Virus record (IMG/VR): IMGVR_UViG_3300025840_000060
Location: 1-43,530 of that record
Strand: one strand, 5' to 3'
Length of the DNA stretch: 43,530 bases
Origin: a virus
This document shows, in pieces, positions 19,146-27,221 of this stretch. The notes under the pieces are model-generated. The model saw nothing but the letters and a program-made list of their open reading frames with translations. It searched no databases and had not been told where the DNA came from. Every line of letters starts with the position of its first letter. Position 1 is the stretch's first letter. The translations under genes were made by a program, and so were the position numbers.

Positions 19146-19157
19146 TACCAAAAACAC

Positions 19158-19186
19158 TTGACAATACTTCTAGAGTGTGCTTAAAT
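19158..19186 (+). promoter_or_regulatory. Sigma70-type promoter for the 81-residue gene
   Basis: TTGACA at 19158-19163 is followed after 17 bases by TTAAAT at 19181-19186. The -35 is perfect and the -10 is weak. The context ACTTGACAAT is shared with the promoter ahead of gp20. Transcription would run into the small gene at 19242. Confidence 0.55.
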
Positions 19187-19241
19187 ACATACAAGCACTG
19201 CAAAGTGTGAAACCCTAAACCCACAGAAAGAGGATGCTTAA

Positions 19242-19487
19242 ATGCGTCGGTTAGCAAAAAAGTTCAGAGATATTTGGGCTGTGGCTGAGCAACGTAACAA
19301 ACAAGAGTCGGGCAGATTCCATCAAATTTATGAAACCAAAAAAGGCTTTGTAGAGATGGGCATTTACGACTACAAAACCAAAAAGTTTGTTACGTTCAAC
19401 ACTGTTAATCTAGTAGGCAACTACAGATATGATGGTGTTGACTTTCCAACTGAATTTTCGGAGATGGAAAATTTAGTGCTGTCATAA
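19242..19487 (+). CDS. Small protein of unknown function, 81 residues
   Basis: I do not recognise this protein. It has a basic N-terminus (MRRLAKKFRDIW), a middle rich in aromatic residues (YETKKGFVEMGIYDYKTKKF) and an acidic end (FPTEFSEMENL). There is no membrane segment or Cys pair. AGAGGA about ten bases before the ATG is a good ribosome site, a sigma70-type promoter lies upstream, and a strong hairpin terminator follows two bases after the stop. This complete, independent cassette supports a real gene. It runs opposite to the baseplate genes on both sides, which suggests a separately timed, possibly early, product. Confidence 0.7.
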   Translation: MRRLAKKFRDIWAVAEQRNKQESGRFHQIYETKKGFVEMGIYDYKTKKFVTFNTVNLVGNYRYDGVDFPTEFSEMENLVLS

Positions 19488-19488
19488 T

Positions 19489-19518
19489 AAAAAAGAGGGG
19501 TTTGACCCCTCTTTTTTT
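19489..19518. terminator. Strong bidirectional hairpin terminator
   Basis: AAAAAAGAGGGG (19489-19500), loop TTTGA, then CCCCTCTTTTTTT (19506-19518). Both strands carry a T-run after a GC stem, so it can end the 81-residue gene on the plus strand and transcription coming from gp5 on the minus strand. Confidence 0.85.
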
Positions 19519-19539
19519 ATAAAAGTGTAAATATTTACT

Positions 19540-19713
19540 ATGTCAAATCATGAAGACTCTAATGCAGAAATCTATCGTCGACAAATTTTAGCACTTGAGG
19601 ATACTATAAAGTTATTGAAAAGAAATCTATTGGAAGAAAGCAAATTGAAATATGATGCCTACAAACGCATCGGAGAATTGACTTCTACTAGATCTTCGTT
19701 GAATCAAAACTAA
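19540..19713 (+). CDS. Small helical protein of unknown function, 57 residues
   Basis: This is an ATG-to-TAA frame beginning MSNHEDSNAEIYRRQILALE and continuing with DTIKLLKRNLLEESKLKYDAYKRIGEL. Heptad-like spacing of Ile/Leu suggests a single coiled-coil helix. Its 3' end overlaps the 3' end of convergent gp5 by 26 bases. No good Shine-Dalgarno is seen; TATAAAAG at 19518-19525 loosely resembles a late -10 box. The sequence reads like real protein (mixed charge, no odd composition), but it is short and unrecognised. It could be a structural helper or a spurious frame. Confidence 0.5.
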   Translation: MSNHEDSNAEIYRRQILALEDTIKLLKRNLLEESKLKYDAYKRIGELTSTRSSLNQN

Positions 19714-22507
19714 AGTTTCTAAAGGCCGCTTTAATTTCGTTTATGGTTTGAGGAGCACCAAACGCCGCATTTGGATCTCCTTGGAACTTCATTTTGTGAA
19801 AATCTTGTCTCTTGTAATATAAATCTTCAGCAAGTTCGCCAAGTGGTGCGCCACCACGTGGATAATCTCTGGTAAGCCCAATACCCTGTTCATCTGATGT
19901 TTGGAATACTTCTGCTTCGTATGCTCTCATTTGCACTAACGTTTCTTGTTTTTCCATATCGCCACCTGGGGTGCTTGGTGCCATAGTCCAACCTTTCATG
20001 AGATAAGGAACAATTTCAAATTTTTCTTCATTAATTGCTCTCAGTACATTGCTGTTCAAAAATCTTTCTGGGCCAATGTGATGTGCAAAACTTGTTACTG
20101 CTAAACGTTGATTATTGCTCAGTGGAGTTTTTACAGCATGTTTAACACTTTCAAAAGATTTATTCATATCGCCAATAAAACCAACTGTTTCGCCTATAGG
20201 ACCTAAGCCATTTGAGAAATCAACAATTTGAAAACCGTTAGCATCTTCAAATATAAATCCTCCAGCATCTTGTATCATTGAAATACCTTGTGCTTCTAAT
20301 GCATTAGCAAATCCTTTTACGTCTGTGATAACACCATTGATGTCTGCAAATTGAGATTTAATGTTGTTAATCTCTCCCATTAATTCTTGTACTTGCCCTT
20401 CAAGTAAATCAACAGGTATGCCGGCTTCAAGTGCAAATGCTCTTAGCCTTGCTTCAATCTCAGTTAAATTTTTAGCCATACCAATCACTTTTTCTAGTTC
20501 AGGATTTGAAACTGCAAATCTAACTGGTGGCAACATTGCTTTGAATGCCGCGGTCATTTCATCCAATCCTGTGATCTGTAAAAGTTGATCTTTGGCCATT
20601 TCCTTGAATTCGTTATATACAGCGGCAAGTCCAGCAAAGGTTGGGATACTGTTTAATAAAGCATTGCCTGCTCCTGCAATTTGACTTGCGGCACTAACTG
20701 CTTGATCTGCGGCTCCAGTAATACTGTTTTGTAAGTCTGTTACAGTTTTTCCAGCAGAATCTACTGCACCCATAGCAACTTGTGTACCACTTGGGGTTTG
20801 AACATCACTGCCTTTGCCTGTGGTAGGGTCAACAGTGCCTTCACCTTGTGTAGCATTTTCCACTTTTTCATAAGCGGCCTTGACTGCTTCGTTTTGTGTG
20901 TCTATTGCTAGGTCACTAGGTATAAGTTGATTCTTTTCAGGATCGTAATTGTAATGCATATCAGGCTCTGGGCCTGGCAGTCTTGTTAATGTTGTTAAAA
21001 TCTCATGCACCGTGCCAGTACGTTTACCACCAGTAGTAAGTGGTGCAGTGGAATCTCTATCAAATTCTGGTGCATCTTCTGGTGCTAGTTTCTTTTTGCC
21101 TTTTGCGGTTTCACTGGCTGGTCTTGCATACGGAGGTACAGGTGGAGTAGGTGTACTTGCAAAACTGTTCAAATTCATAACAAGAGCATCAGCATTAAAT
21201 GCCAATCCACCAAACATATTAACAGCACCTGCTATCACATCAAATCCGATACCCGATAACATTGTAACTCTGCCTGCCATACATACAACTTCAAAGTTAC
21301 CTGTACCAGTAGACATAGAATTAGCGCCTGTTGTTACCAAAGTAGAACCACCACTGTTTATATTGACATCACCAGTACTGGCTGTTAAGTATGAGTTTCT
21401 ACTGGAATTAAAATGCATGTCACTGGCAGAGTCTAATTTAATTTCACCACCTGTGCCCAGTGGTCCTGTAATGTCTCCTGCTATGCCTTGTATAACAGCA
21501 CCACCTGGTGCTCGTTGTCCGGCTATGTTGTCACCTAATGCAGTTACATGTACGTTTTGCCCTGCTTCTAAATTTAAGTTGTATTCTGCACGTAAGTTTA
21601 AGTCTCCCATAGATCTGATATTGATACTGTTCTCACCAAATATATCAATTTGTCCATTGTTTTTGAACTCCATTTTTGCGGAGCCTTTTTGATTAATTAT
21701 AAATATCGAACCAGTGGTATCATCGAGCAAAAGTTGTGCGCCGCCACCGGACCTTATTCTGATAATTCTGCTGTCCTTGTGATCATCCATTATGAACTGA
21801 TGACCTGAAGCTCTAACGTTAGATTTTTTGCCGGGCTGTGTTAAATCTCCGCCGCCGCTTTTAAGCAATCGTCCTGGTGTTAGTATACCAAATACTTCAC
21901 TGGGTGCTTCACGTCTTGAACCCGAACTGCCAAATCCCCTAATAGGATCTAGTGCCAGCCCTTGCTTGACCACTGCTTCTGATAAATCAAACTCAATGGG
22001 TCTCGGTCTATCGTTTGATGTGGGCTTGCCTTCTTTGGGACTTATTTCTGTAGTAGGTAATGATACACTGCTGTCGGCATATGATACAGCCGCTGGTTGT
22101 CCTGGAATACTGTTTGAAAATTTTCCTGGAAAAACACATGATAATATTAAACCAAATTTTGAATCACCGTCACCAAATGCCACAACAACATGGTTGCCAA
22201 TATCAGGTGGTTGCATCCAAAATCCATAGGATTGTATAGCACCTTCTGGGTCTTCTATGTCGTCGCTGAGATTTGCATATCGTGTTGTACCTGCAAACGG
22301 AGAGCACCATAAGCATTGCACAATCTGAGAGCTTCTACTTTGAGTTGCTGGAATTCTCACTGCAATCGCATGTTCGAATGCTTCGTCAAGATTGTCTTCG
22401 ATGATTCCCAGTGCAATGTTTTTAGGAACACCAAGACGCTCTCTGAAATCTCTTATATTTACGATTTCATTGATGTCTCTATTTAATGTTCTAGTTGTCT
22501 GCGACAT
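19688..22507 (-). CDS. gp5: Baseplate central spike/hub protein gp5-like with partial lysozyme domain
   Basis: This 939-residue protein has an N-terminal OB-fold typical of gp5/VgrG (about residues 45-130: WCSPFAGTTRYANL, QSYGFWMQPPDIGNHVVVAF, FGLILSCVFPG). A beta-helix-like needle follows at about 235-450 (MDDHKDSRIIRIRSGGG, SINIRSMGDLNLRAEYNLNL), then an Ala/Gly-rich linker. The C-terminus holds a segment like the second lobe of phage lysozymes (about 795-865: PLSNNQRLAVTSFAHHIG, NSNVLRAINEEKF, MRAYEAEVF). The catalytic Glu with the GYGH segment of the first lobe is not visible, and the lysozyme part follows the needle instead of preceding it as in T4. AAGGA lies upstream of the ATG. The gene follows the hub-like 815-residue gene by eight bases. 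gp5 identity is secure. Enzyme activity is doubtful. Confidence 0.88.
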   Translation of the reverse strand: MSQTTRTLNRDINEIVNIRDFRERLGVPKNIALGIIEDNLDEAFEHAIAVRIPATQSRSSQIVQCLWCSPFAGTTRYANLSDDIEDPEGAIQSYGFWMQPPDIGNHVVVAFGDGDSKFGLILSCVFPGKFSNSIPGQPAAVSYADSSVSLPTTEISPKEGKPTSNDRPRPIEFDLSEAVVKQGLALDPIRGFGSSGSRREAPSEVFGILTPGRLLKSGGGDLTQPGKKSNVRASGHQFIMDDHKDSRIIRIRSGGGAQLLLDDTTGSIFIINQKGSAKMEFKNNGQIDIFGENSINIRSMGDLNLRAEYNLNLEAGQNVHVTALGDNIAGQRAPGGAVIQGIAGDITGPLGTGGEIKLDSASDMHFNSSRNSYLTASTGDVNINSGGSTLVTTGANSMSTGTGNFEVVCMAGRVTMLSGIGFDVIAGAVNMFGGLAFNADALVMNLNSFASTPTPPVPPYARPASETAKGKKKLAPEDAPEFDRDSTAPLTTGGKRTGTVHEILTTLTRLPGPEPDMHYNYDPEKNQLIPSDLAIDTQNEAVKAAYEKVENATQGEGTVDPTTGKGSDVQTPSGTQVAMGAVDSAGKTVTDLQNSITGAADQAVSAASQIAGAGNALLNSIPTFAGLAAVYNEFKEMAKDQLLQITGLDEMTAAFKAMLPPVRFAVSNPELEKVIGMAKNLTEIEARLRAFALEAGIPVDLLEGQVQELMGEINNIKSQFADINGVITDVKGFANALEAQGISMIQDAGGFIFEDANGFQIVDFSNGLGPIGETVGFIGDMNKSFESVKHAVKTPLSNNQRLAVTSFAHHIGPERFLNSNVLRAINEEKFEIVPYLMKGWTMAPSTPGGDMEKQETLVQMRAYEAEVFQTSDEQGIGLTRDYPRGGAPLGELAEDLYYKRQDFHKMKFQGDPNAAFGAPQTINEIKAAFRNFSFDSTKI

Positions 22508-22515
22508 GTTGTTCC

Positions 22516-24963
22516 TTAATTATCGCCTGGACCCATTCCAAACATATTCTCATCAAAGTTATTAGTTTCTTCTTTTTCTTCAACCTCTTCAACCTCTGTT
22601 TCAGTTTTCTTCAAAAGGTTAGTGCCTACAATTCTTGATGCTGTAACGTTTGTGGTAAACCTACCACCATTAAACGTACACACACTAGATATATATCTAT
22701 ATAGGCCGCTAAAGGTCCTGGATTCTCCGTCGTATTGCCAGTAGCCACTATTATATGCACTGTCCTCATCACGCCAGTCAATATCAAATTTTTCTGGTGC
22801 TTTGATTCTCAGTATAAAATGATTATCGTTGTGGTACCAGTCTGCACTTTCTTCATCGCTTCTTTCTATTCCAGGTGCACCTAAATACCAAGGATCTCCT
22901 CTGATTTCCATATCTAATCTAATTAAAAATGATCTGTCTTGCATGTGTTGATCAACAAGATTTCCAAACAGAGTATTTCTCACACTGTTTGATTTGTATG
23001 TGGCTTCTTTGACTGGATTAGAAGAAACATTTGTGCTTTTGGTTTGAGGGTCACTTAGTGATTCGTCAACCTCAACTTTGGTAAATCCAAGTTCTGTTAA
23101 TACATCAGATGATTGTGAACTGTCACTAGCCAATACCAAATCAGTGCTATAAATGTAAGGAGATTCATCTGGTTCATAACTGTCTACGGGCGTTACATTA
23201 ATTACATTATCGTATCCCAACGAACCAGCAAGATCTGATGCAGTATTACTGTCTATGCCACCTATGAGATCATCTAAAGCATCATCGTCACCCGAAGTAA
23301 GTATAGCAGTAACCTCATCAAGATCGGCGCCTGTTAATTCTGATAATGTACTTAATGCTGTGTTAACCGAATCCAATCCCTCATCTATTTTATCTTTGAT
23401 ATCGTTGAAGAAAGATTTTATGCTGTCTAAGTCATTTTCTTTTTTGGCTTCTTTTTCTTTTTCAACTTCAGATTCAACTGTGGTTTCTTGATCTTGAGGA
23501 ATAGTTGTACTAAGTTTGTTTGATTCCGCAACTGAAAAACTGCCTACGGAACCAAAACCTGGTGCTAACAGTAATGCCACACCAGCATCATATTTTATAT
23601 CTAATGCAATAATTTGATCATTCAGTCCAGTAAAAATATAATTGTATGCTTTTTTAAGACCGCTTTCAGCAATTATTTGTTCTAGGCGTGACTGTGCCGA
23701 ATCTGTTTTGAGATCTTGTTCATCTTCTTTAACTGCAATGTCAGTTCTAGAACTTTTATAAAGCACAGGTATATACTTGTATTTGTAAGCATACACTTTT
23801 CTTTTGCTGTCGTACCCAGTAGTTTCTGTTATTGCATTAAGCCTATACCAACTCACATAGGCTTGCTCCGGTTTAGAATCTGATCCTGGATCCTCAATAT
23901 CATCTCTTCGTGTGATTTTTGTATAAAACTCATCGTTCATGCTAAGTAATGTTGCAAAAAATTGATCTATGGTTGTTCCAATTGGAAATGTAATTTTGTC
24001 ACCATCTATGATTTTTTCTGGTGAGCCATCATTTTCAATTTTCTTGGTTTGAACAATAGCAGATTCACGTTCTATAGCATCAGCCACACTAGCAAGTTCA
24101 TTCATTTGTCTGTTTATTCTTTCAGCATCTTGTGTATCGGATGTTAGCAAGTCTTGATTTTTGATTGTGTAAAAATCGTCTTCTGCATCACCTTTGTTAA
24201 TTAACTGTGATAAATCAAATTCATATTGGTCGGGTGTTTCACTATCAGACAACTCTTCGTAGTATTTGTTAAGTGCATCTTTTAGTACGTTTACATGGTC
24301 TTCTATGGTTTTGCCACTGGTTGATATTTCAATTGGCAATTTATATACGGAACGTCTAAATGCAAAACTCTGTAGTGATGCACAGATAAAGTCATATTTA
24401 CTGCCACCATTGTCTATGGCTACAGTAAAGTTTCTAACTGCTAATTTGTATCTATATGGGCCTGATATTACCAGAGGGGAACCACCCTCATCTAATATTT
24501 CTGAACCACCTTCACTGGCAGTTGGTCCTGTGTATCCTTGAAACCTTATCTCCAAAAACAAGTTTGGATTGACATTTGGTTTCATGCCTAAATATTTCAT
24601 TGCCAATTTCATTTCGTCTATGAATGTAGCAGAGCCTGGTTGCGTAATAGTAAATTTTACACCAACTGAATTTGGGCCATTGGCATTACTGAGATTAGTA
24701 ATTTCAACATTATCTATGAGATTCCCGCCTACTACTCCTGTTTGTGCTAGTATAACCATGTCCCCTGGATTTTCAGGTGCAAGTGATGGATCAGGACTTG
24801 ATAGTTCGTCTTTGGCGTCTTTGGTTAATGTATCATTCATCATATAAAGACGAATGTTGTATGTTGGATTAGAAAAATAGTCTAAGACGTTTCCGTAAAC
24901 CTTACCAACATAAGGATCGTTAAATTCAGGTATTCTTGCATTTGAACCGAGAAATCTAGCCAT
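22516..24963 (-). CDS. Virion structural protein, probable baseplate hub component (gp27 position)
   Basis: The protein has 815 residues and starts with ATG two bases after the gp53 stop. The N-terminal half has NPTYNIRLYMMNDTL, VEITNLSNANGPNSVGVKFT and FLEIRFQGYTGPT, which reads as a beta-rich tail or baseplate protein. The C-terminus (FLIRLDMEIRGDPWYLGAPG, NDNHFILRIKAPEKFDIDW, RYISSVCTFNGGRFTTNVTA) resembles assembly domains of marine T4-like structural proteins. Between about 500 and 640 lies an acidic, Ser/Asp-rich helical insert. It lies directly before gp5, where a gp27-like partner of the spike would be expected. That assignment is from context. T4 gp27 is only 391 residues and I see no decisive motif. 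Confidence 0.6.
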   Translation of the reverse strand: MARFLGSNARIPEFNDPYVGKVYGNVLDYFSNPTYNIRLYMMNDTLTKDAKDELSSPDPSLAPENPGDMVILAQTGVVGGNLIDNVEITNLSNANGPNSVGVKFTITQPGSATFIDEMKLAMKYLGMKPNVNPNLFLEIRFQGYTGPTASEGGSEILDEGGSPLVISGPYRYKLAVRNFTVAIDNGGSKYDFICASLQSFAFRRSVYKLPIEISTSGKTIEDHVNVLKDALNKYYEELSDSETPDQYEFDLSQLINKGDAEDDFYTIKNQDLLTSDTQDAERINRQMNELASVADAIERESAIVQTKKIENDGSPEKIIDGDKITFPIGTTIDQFFATLLSMNDEFYTKITRRDDIEDPGSDSKPEQAYVSWYRLNAITETTGYDSKRKVYAYKYKYIPVLYKSSRTDIAVKEDEQDLKTDSAQSRLEQIIAESGLKKAYNYIFTGLNDQIIALDIKYDAGVALLLAPGFGSVGSFSVAESNKLSTTIPQDQETTVESEVEKEKEAKKENDLDSIKSFFNDIKDKIDEGLDSVNTALSTLSELTGADLDEVTAILTSGDDDALDDLIGGIDSNTASDLAGSLGYDNVINVTPVDSYEPDESPYIYSTDLVLASDSSQSSDVLTELGFTKVEVDESLSDPQTKSTNVSSNPVKEATYKSNSVRNTLFGNLVDQHMQDRSFLIRLDMEIRGDPWYLGAPGIERSDEESADWYHNDNHFILRIKAPEKFDIDWRDEDSAYNSGYWQYDGESRTFSGLYRYISSVCTFNGGRFTTNVTASRIVGTNLLKKTETEVEEVEEKEETNNFDENMFGMGPGDN

Positions 24964-24965
24964 TG

Positions 24966-25286
24966 TTAACCTTTCAAAGAATTCACAGAGCTCTTCGAAG
25001 GTAAAATTATTTTAGTGCCGGCCTTAAAGTCTCTGATTGGGTCTTTTAATATATCAGGATTTCTAAGTGAGAACACCCACCATAATCGTGAATTTTCGTA
25101 TATAGCATAAGCCAATAGATCTGGGCGTTCATCGTACATGGGAGCAATTACATAACTCTCATCTTTCAGTGTGCTTTTAATTTTAGGCAATTCGTTAAGT
25201 CCTAAAAACTTATTATCAATAAGTTCATCTTTACGAATAAAACTATCTCCACGATAAATTTGCTTGTTGTCTGCTGATTTAGCCAT
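24966..25286 (-). CDS. gp53: Baseplate wedge protein gp53-like
   Basis: This 106-residue protein has a LysM-like core typical of gp53: YDERPDLLAYAIYENSRLWW, FSLRNPDILKDPI, then FKAGTKIILPS. gp53 joins adjacent wedges in T4-type baseplates. It is shorter than T4 gp53 (196 residues) and lacks the extra N-terminal part. Its ATG overlaps the gp48 stop as TAATG, and the next gene begins two bases after its stop. It is therefore the second gene of a gp48-gp53-hub-gp5 unit. Confidence 0.8.
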   Translation of the reverse strand: MAKSADNKQIYRGDSFIRKDELIDNKFLGLNELPKIKSTLKDESYVIAPMYDERPDLLAYAIYENSRLWWVFSLRNPDILKDPIRDFKAGTKIILPSKSSVNSLKG

Positions 25287-26206
25287 TAAATAAATCCTGG
25301 TAATGTGCCGTTGGCAACATTGTGTATACTAAAGTTCCTTCTCACTCTGTGAGGTGTGTATGCTGTTGATAAGTTAAGCATGATGTTTGAACGCGAAGGC
25401 ACATAGGTCACTTTATCACCAAAGGTAACTGGTACATAGTCAACATCATCTGGATACTGAATAGTGTAGTTTGAAATAACTACTGGTATTTTATTAAATC
25501 CATATTCGCCCATATATTCAAATAACAATACCGGAGGTGGCGTACCATAATCTTTATCAACCACTGCTCTATCACCATAATAACCTTTTGTTGCAATTTT
25601 TATAAATGTGTAAACTGCTAAAAGATATCTTGCTTCATAATTATTAGTAGCATAGAAGTCTGCCGCAACTGGCAATTCAGGTGGTACACTTTTGTTAAAT
25701 GTTTGAACAGGATAATTCATACCTTGTTCTTGGTGAGTTTCATACTCTGCTGTACCTGATAAGAATATCTGTGGCGTTGTCTGCCATACTAAACCGCCCG
25801 AGTCTTGTATGGGTTGCATTAAATATTGGTCTGCACCTAATGCATTGTAAAATGTTTCTTCGCCACCTTTTTTTGGACGCAGTCTTGCTCTCCAGTCATA
25901 GTTTTCCATGTGAGGCTGACCAGTGTCTAGTGTTAACTCATCAGTAGATGCTGTATTAATAAAACTTTTCTTCTCTTCAAGGGATTCTGCTAACTTTTGT
26001 GCAATAACCGTATCAAATGATGAGCTACCATAATCGGCCTGGGTTCCACCAAAGCCAGGAAAAACTTTACCTAGCAATCCACCGGCTATATCACCAAGCA
26101 GTGGATTCTTATTTCTAAGTTTGTCAATACCTTTGGCCGCGGCTTGGTTAAGCACATTATCAATTGCTGTGGTAGTACTTGTAAAATCTTCTGGTCCTAG
26201 TGCCAT
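25286..26206 (-). CDS. gp48: Tail tube-associated baseplate protein gp48/gp54-like
   Basis: I take the ATG at 26206 (MALGPEDFTSTTTAIDNVL) because TAGGAGA sits just upstream and a late promoter box lies at 26231-26223. The frame can be extended upstream to 26263, but that would begin inside the promoter and give a hydrophobic leader unlike a baseplate protein. The product is 306 residues. Visible parts: a Gly-rich N-terminal segment (GDIAGGLLGKVFPGFGG), ENYDWRARLRPKKGG, then a beta-rich domain with VLLFEYMGEYGFNKIPVVIS and YPDDVDYVPVTFGDKVTYVP, where tube-cap proteins contact the hub. In T4, gp48 and gp54 sit between baseplate and tail tube and start tube polymerisation. The choice between gp48 and gp54 is by context. 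Confidence 0.72.
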   Translation of the reverse strand: MALGPEDFTSTTTAIDNVLNQAAAKGIDKLRNKNPLLGDIAGGLLGKVFPGFGGTQADYGSSSFDTVIAQKLAESLEEKKSFINTASTDELTLDTGQPHMENYDWRARLRPKKGGEETFYNALGADQYLMQPIQDSGGLVWQTTPQIFLSGTAEYETHQEQGMNYPVQTFNKSVPPELPVAADFYATNNYEARYLLAVYTFIKIATKGYYGDRAVVDKDYGTPPPVLLFEYMGEYGFNKIPVVISNYTIQYPDDVDYVPVTFGDKVTYVPSRSNIMLNLSTAYTPHRVRRNFSIHNVANGTLPGFI

Positions 26207-26222
26207 GGTTTCTCCTATAGTT

Positions 26223-26255
26223 GTATTTATCGAAATAGTTAAAACTAGTGTTAAT
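26223..26255 (-). promoter_or_regulatory. Extended late promoter for gp48-gp53-hub-gp5
   Basis: The minus strand has GATAAATAC at 26231-26223, preceded by a 24-base block that starts ATTAACACTAGTTTTAAC at 26255. Block and spacing match the gp25 promoter. The leader to the gp48 start is short and includes TAGGAGA. Confidence 0.68.
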
Positions 26256-26278
26256 AGCCACATTTAGTACATTTTAGG

Positions 26279-26307
26279 TTGACATAAAGGTATATATATT
26301 ATATACT
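26279..26307 (+). promoter_or_regulatory. Sigma70-type promoter for gp55 operon
   Basis: TTGACA (26279-26284), 17 bases, TATACT (26302-26307). It is close to consensus and about 30 bases before the gp55 start, which has AGGAGA upstream. A host-type promoter fits the need to make the late sigma factor before late genes are active. Confidence 0.75.
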
Positions 26308-26339
26308 GTTTGTTAAATTAATCTATTATAGGAGACTCA

Positions 26340-27221
26340 ATGGCAGTCGCAAAGAAAACAAATTACCTAAACAACAAAGACATATTAAAAGAAATACACA
26401 AAAGCAAAATGAGTTTTTGTTGGTTAACTGACGAGCAATACAGCATCTATGATATCATTTTAGATGATGTCAGCGAAATTAATTCTAACACATTGCTGGC
26501 CGCAAAAGAAAACAAGGCCGCTAGATTACAAAGTGAAGCCTATGCTGAAGCAATGAGTACACATGACAAGAAAAATTATCGAAATAAACCAAAGCAAAAA
26601 GACTTTGCTGTAGATATAGAGACCATAGGAGATGACGAAGTTGTGTTTCGCATCATGACTTACGATCACATTCCTGAAGAAGAAGGTCGTAAAAAGAATC
26701 CAAAAACAGTAGCAGACACAAAAGCAAAAGTAAACTTCCCTCCATTTCAGCATTATGCGTATGTAGGTAAGCAACTTAAAGAAGTAGCAAGAAGCCATTG
26801 GAAGGGCGATATTGCTACTGGCACGTTTGATGCAAAACACGGACAGATCACAAATAAACTAGGAACTATGTTCTTAAAACTAGTAGAACGTTACAGTCAT
26901 AGAGCAAACTGGCGTGGCTACACTTATGTAGACGAAATGCGTGGACAAGCATTAGTCCAACTAAGCCAAGTGGGCCTTCAGTTTAACGAAGCAAAATCTG
27001 ATAATCCTTTTGCTTACTATACTGCGGCAGTGAACAACAGTTTTACCAGAGTTCTAAACTTAGAAAAGAGAAATCAAACTATCAGAGATGATATCCTTAT
27101 TGAGCAAGGTCACTTACCAAGTTTCAGCAGACAAATTGCACACGAAGATGAAATGAAAAGGTTACGTGAAAGTGCTGAAAAAGAACCCACAAATTCAGAC
27201 ACAGAGGCATTCGATTACTAA
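26340..27221 (+). CDS. gp55: Late-transcription sigma factor gp55-like
   Basis: This 293-residue protein has an N-terminus similar to T4 gp55 (NYLNNKDILKEIHKSK) and a sigma region 2-like block at about residues 188-245 (RANWRGYTYVDEMRGQAL, then SDNPFAYYTAAVNNSFTRVL and NLEKRN). gp55 replaces sigma70 on host RNA polymerase and reads the late -10 box; in T4 it also binds the sliding clamp through its C-terminus. The end here, TEAFDY, is acidic-hydrophobic and could be that contact. T4 gp55 is 185 residues, so there are about 100 extra residues, mostly a Lys-rich stretch at about 65-165. It is the first gene of a plus-strand operon and overlaps gp47 as TAATG. Confidence 0.85.
   Translation: MAVAKKTNYLNNKDILKEIHKSKMSFCWLTDEQYSIYDIILDDVSEINSNTLLAAKENKAARLQSEAYAEAMSTHDKKNYRNKPKQKDFAVDIETIGDDEVVFRIMTYDHIPEEEGRKKNPKTVADTKAKVNFPPFQHYAYVGKQLKEVARSHWKGDIATGTFDAKHGQITNKLGTMFLKLVERYSHRANWRGYTYVDEMRGQALVQLSQVGLQFNEAKSDNPFAYYTAAVNNSFTRVLNLEKRNQTIRDDILIEQGHLPSFSRQIAHEDEMKRLRESAEKEPTNSDTEAFDY

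Noticed and set aside
21012-21692. A 226-residue plus-strand frame opposite gp5
   Set aside because: Antisense to the beta-helix and linker part of gp5; Pro/Ser/Ala/Leu-rich shadow composition and no promoter or ribosome site.
25286-26263. Hydrophobic N-terminal leader (MWLLTLVLTIS) for gp48
   Set aside because: The upstream codons overlap the late promoter; a strong ribosome site and typical start occur at 26206, so the leader is not translated.
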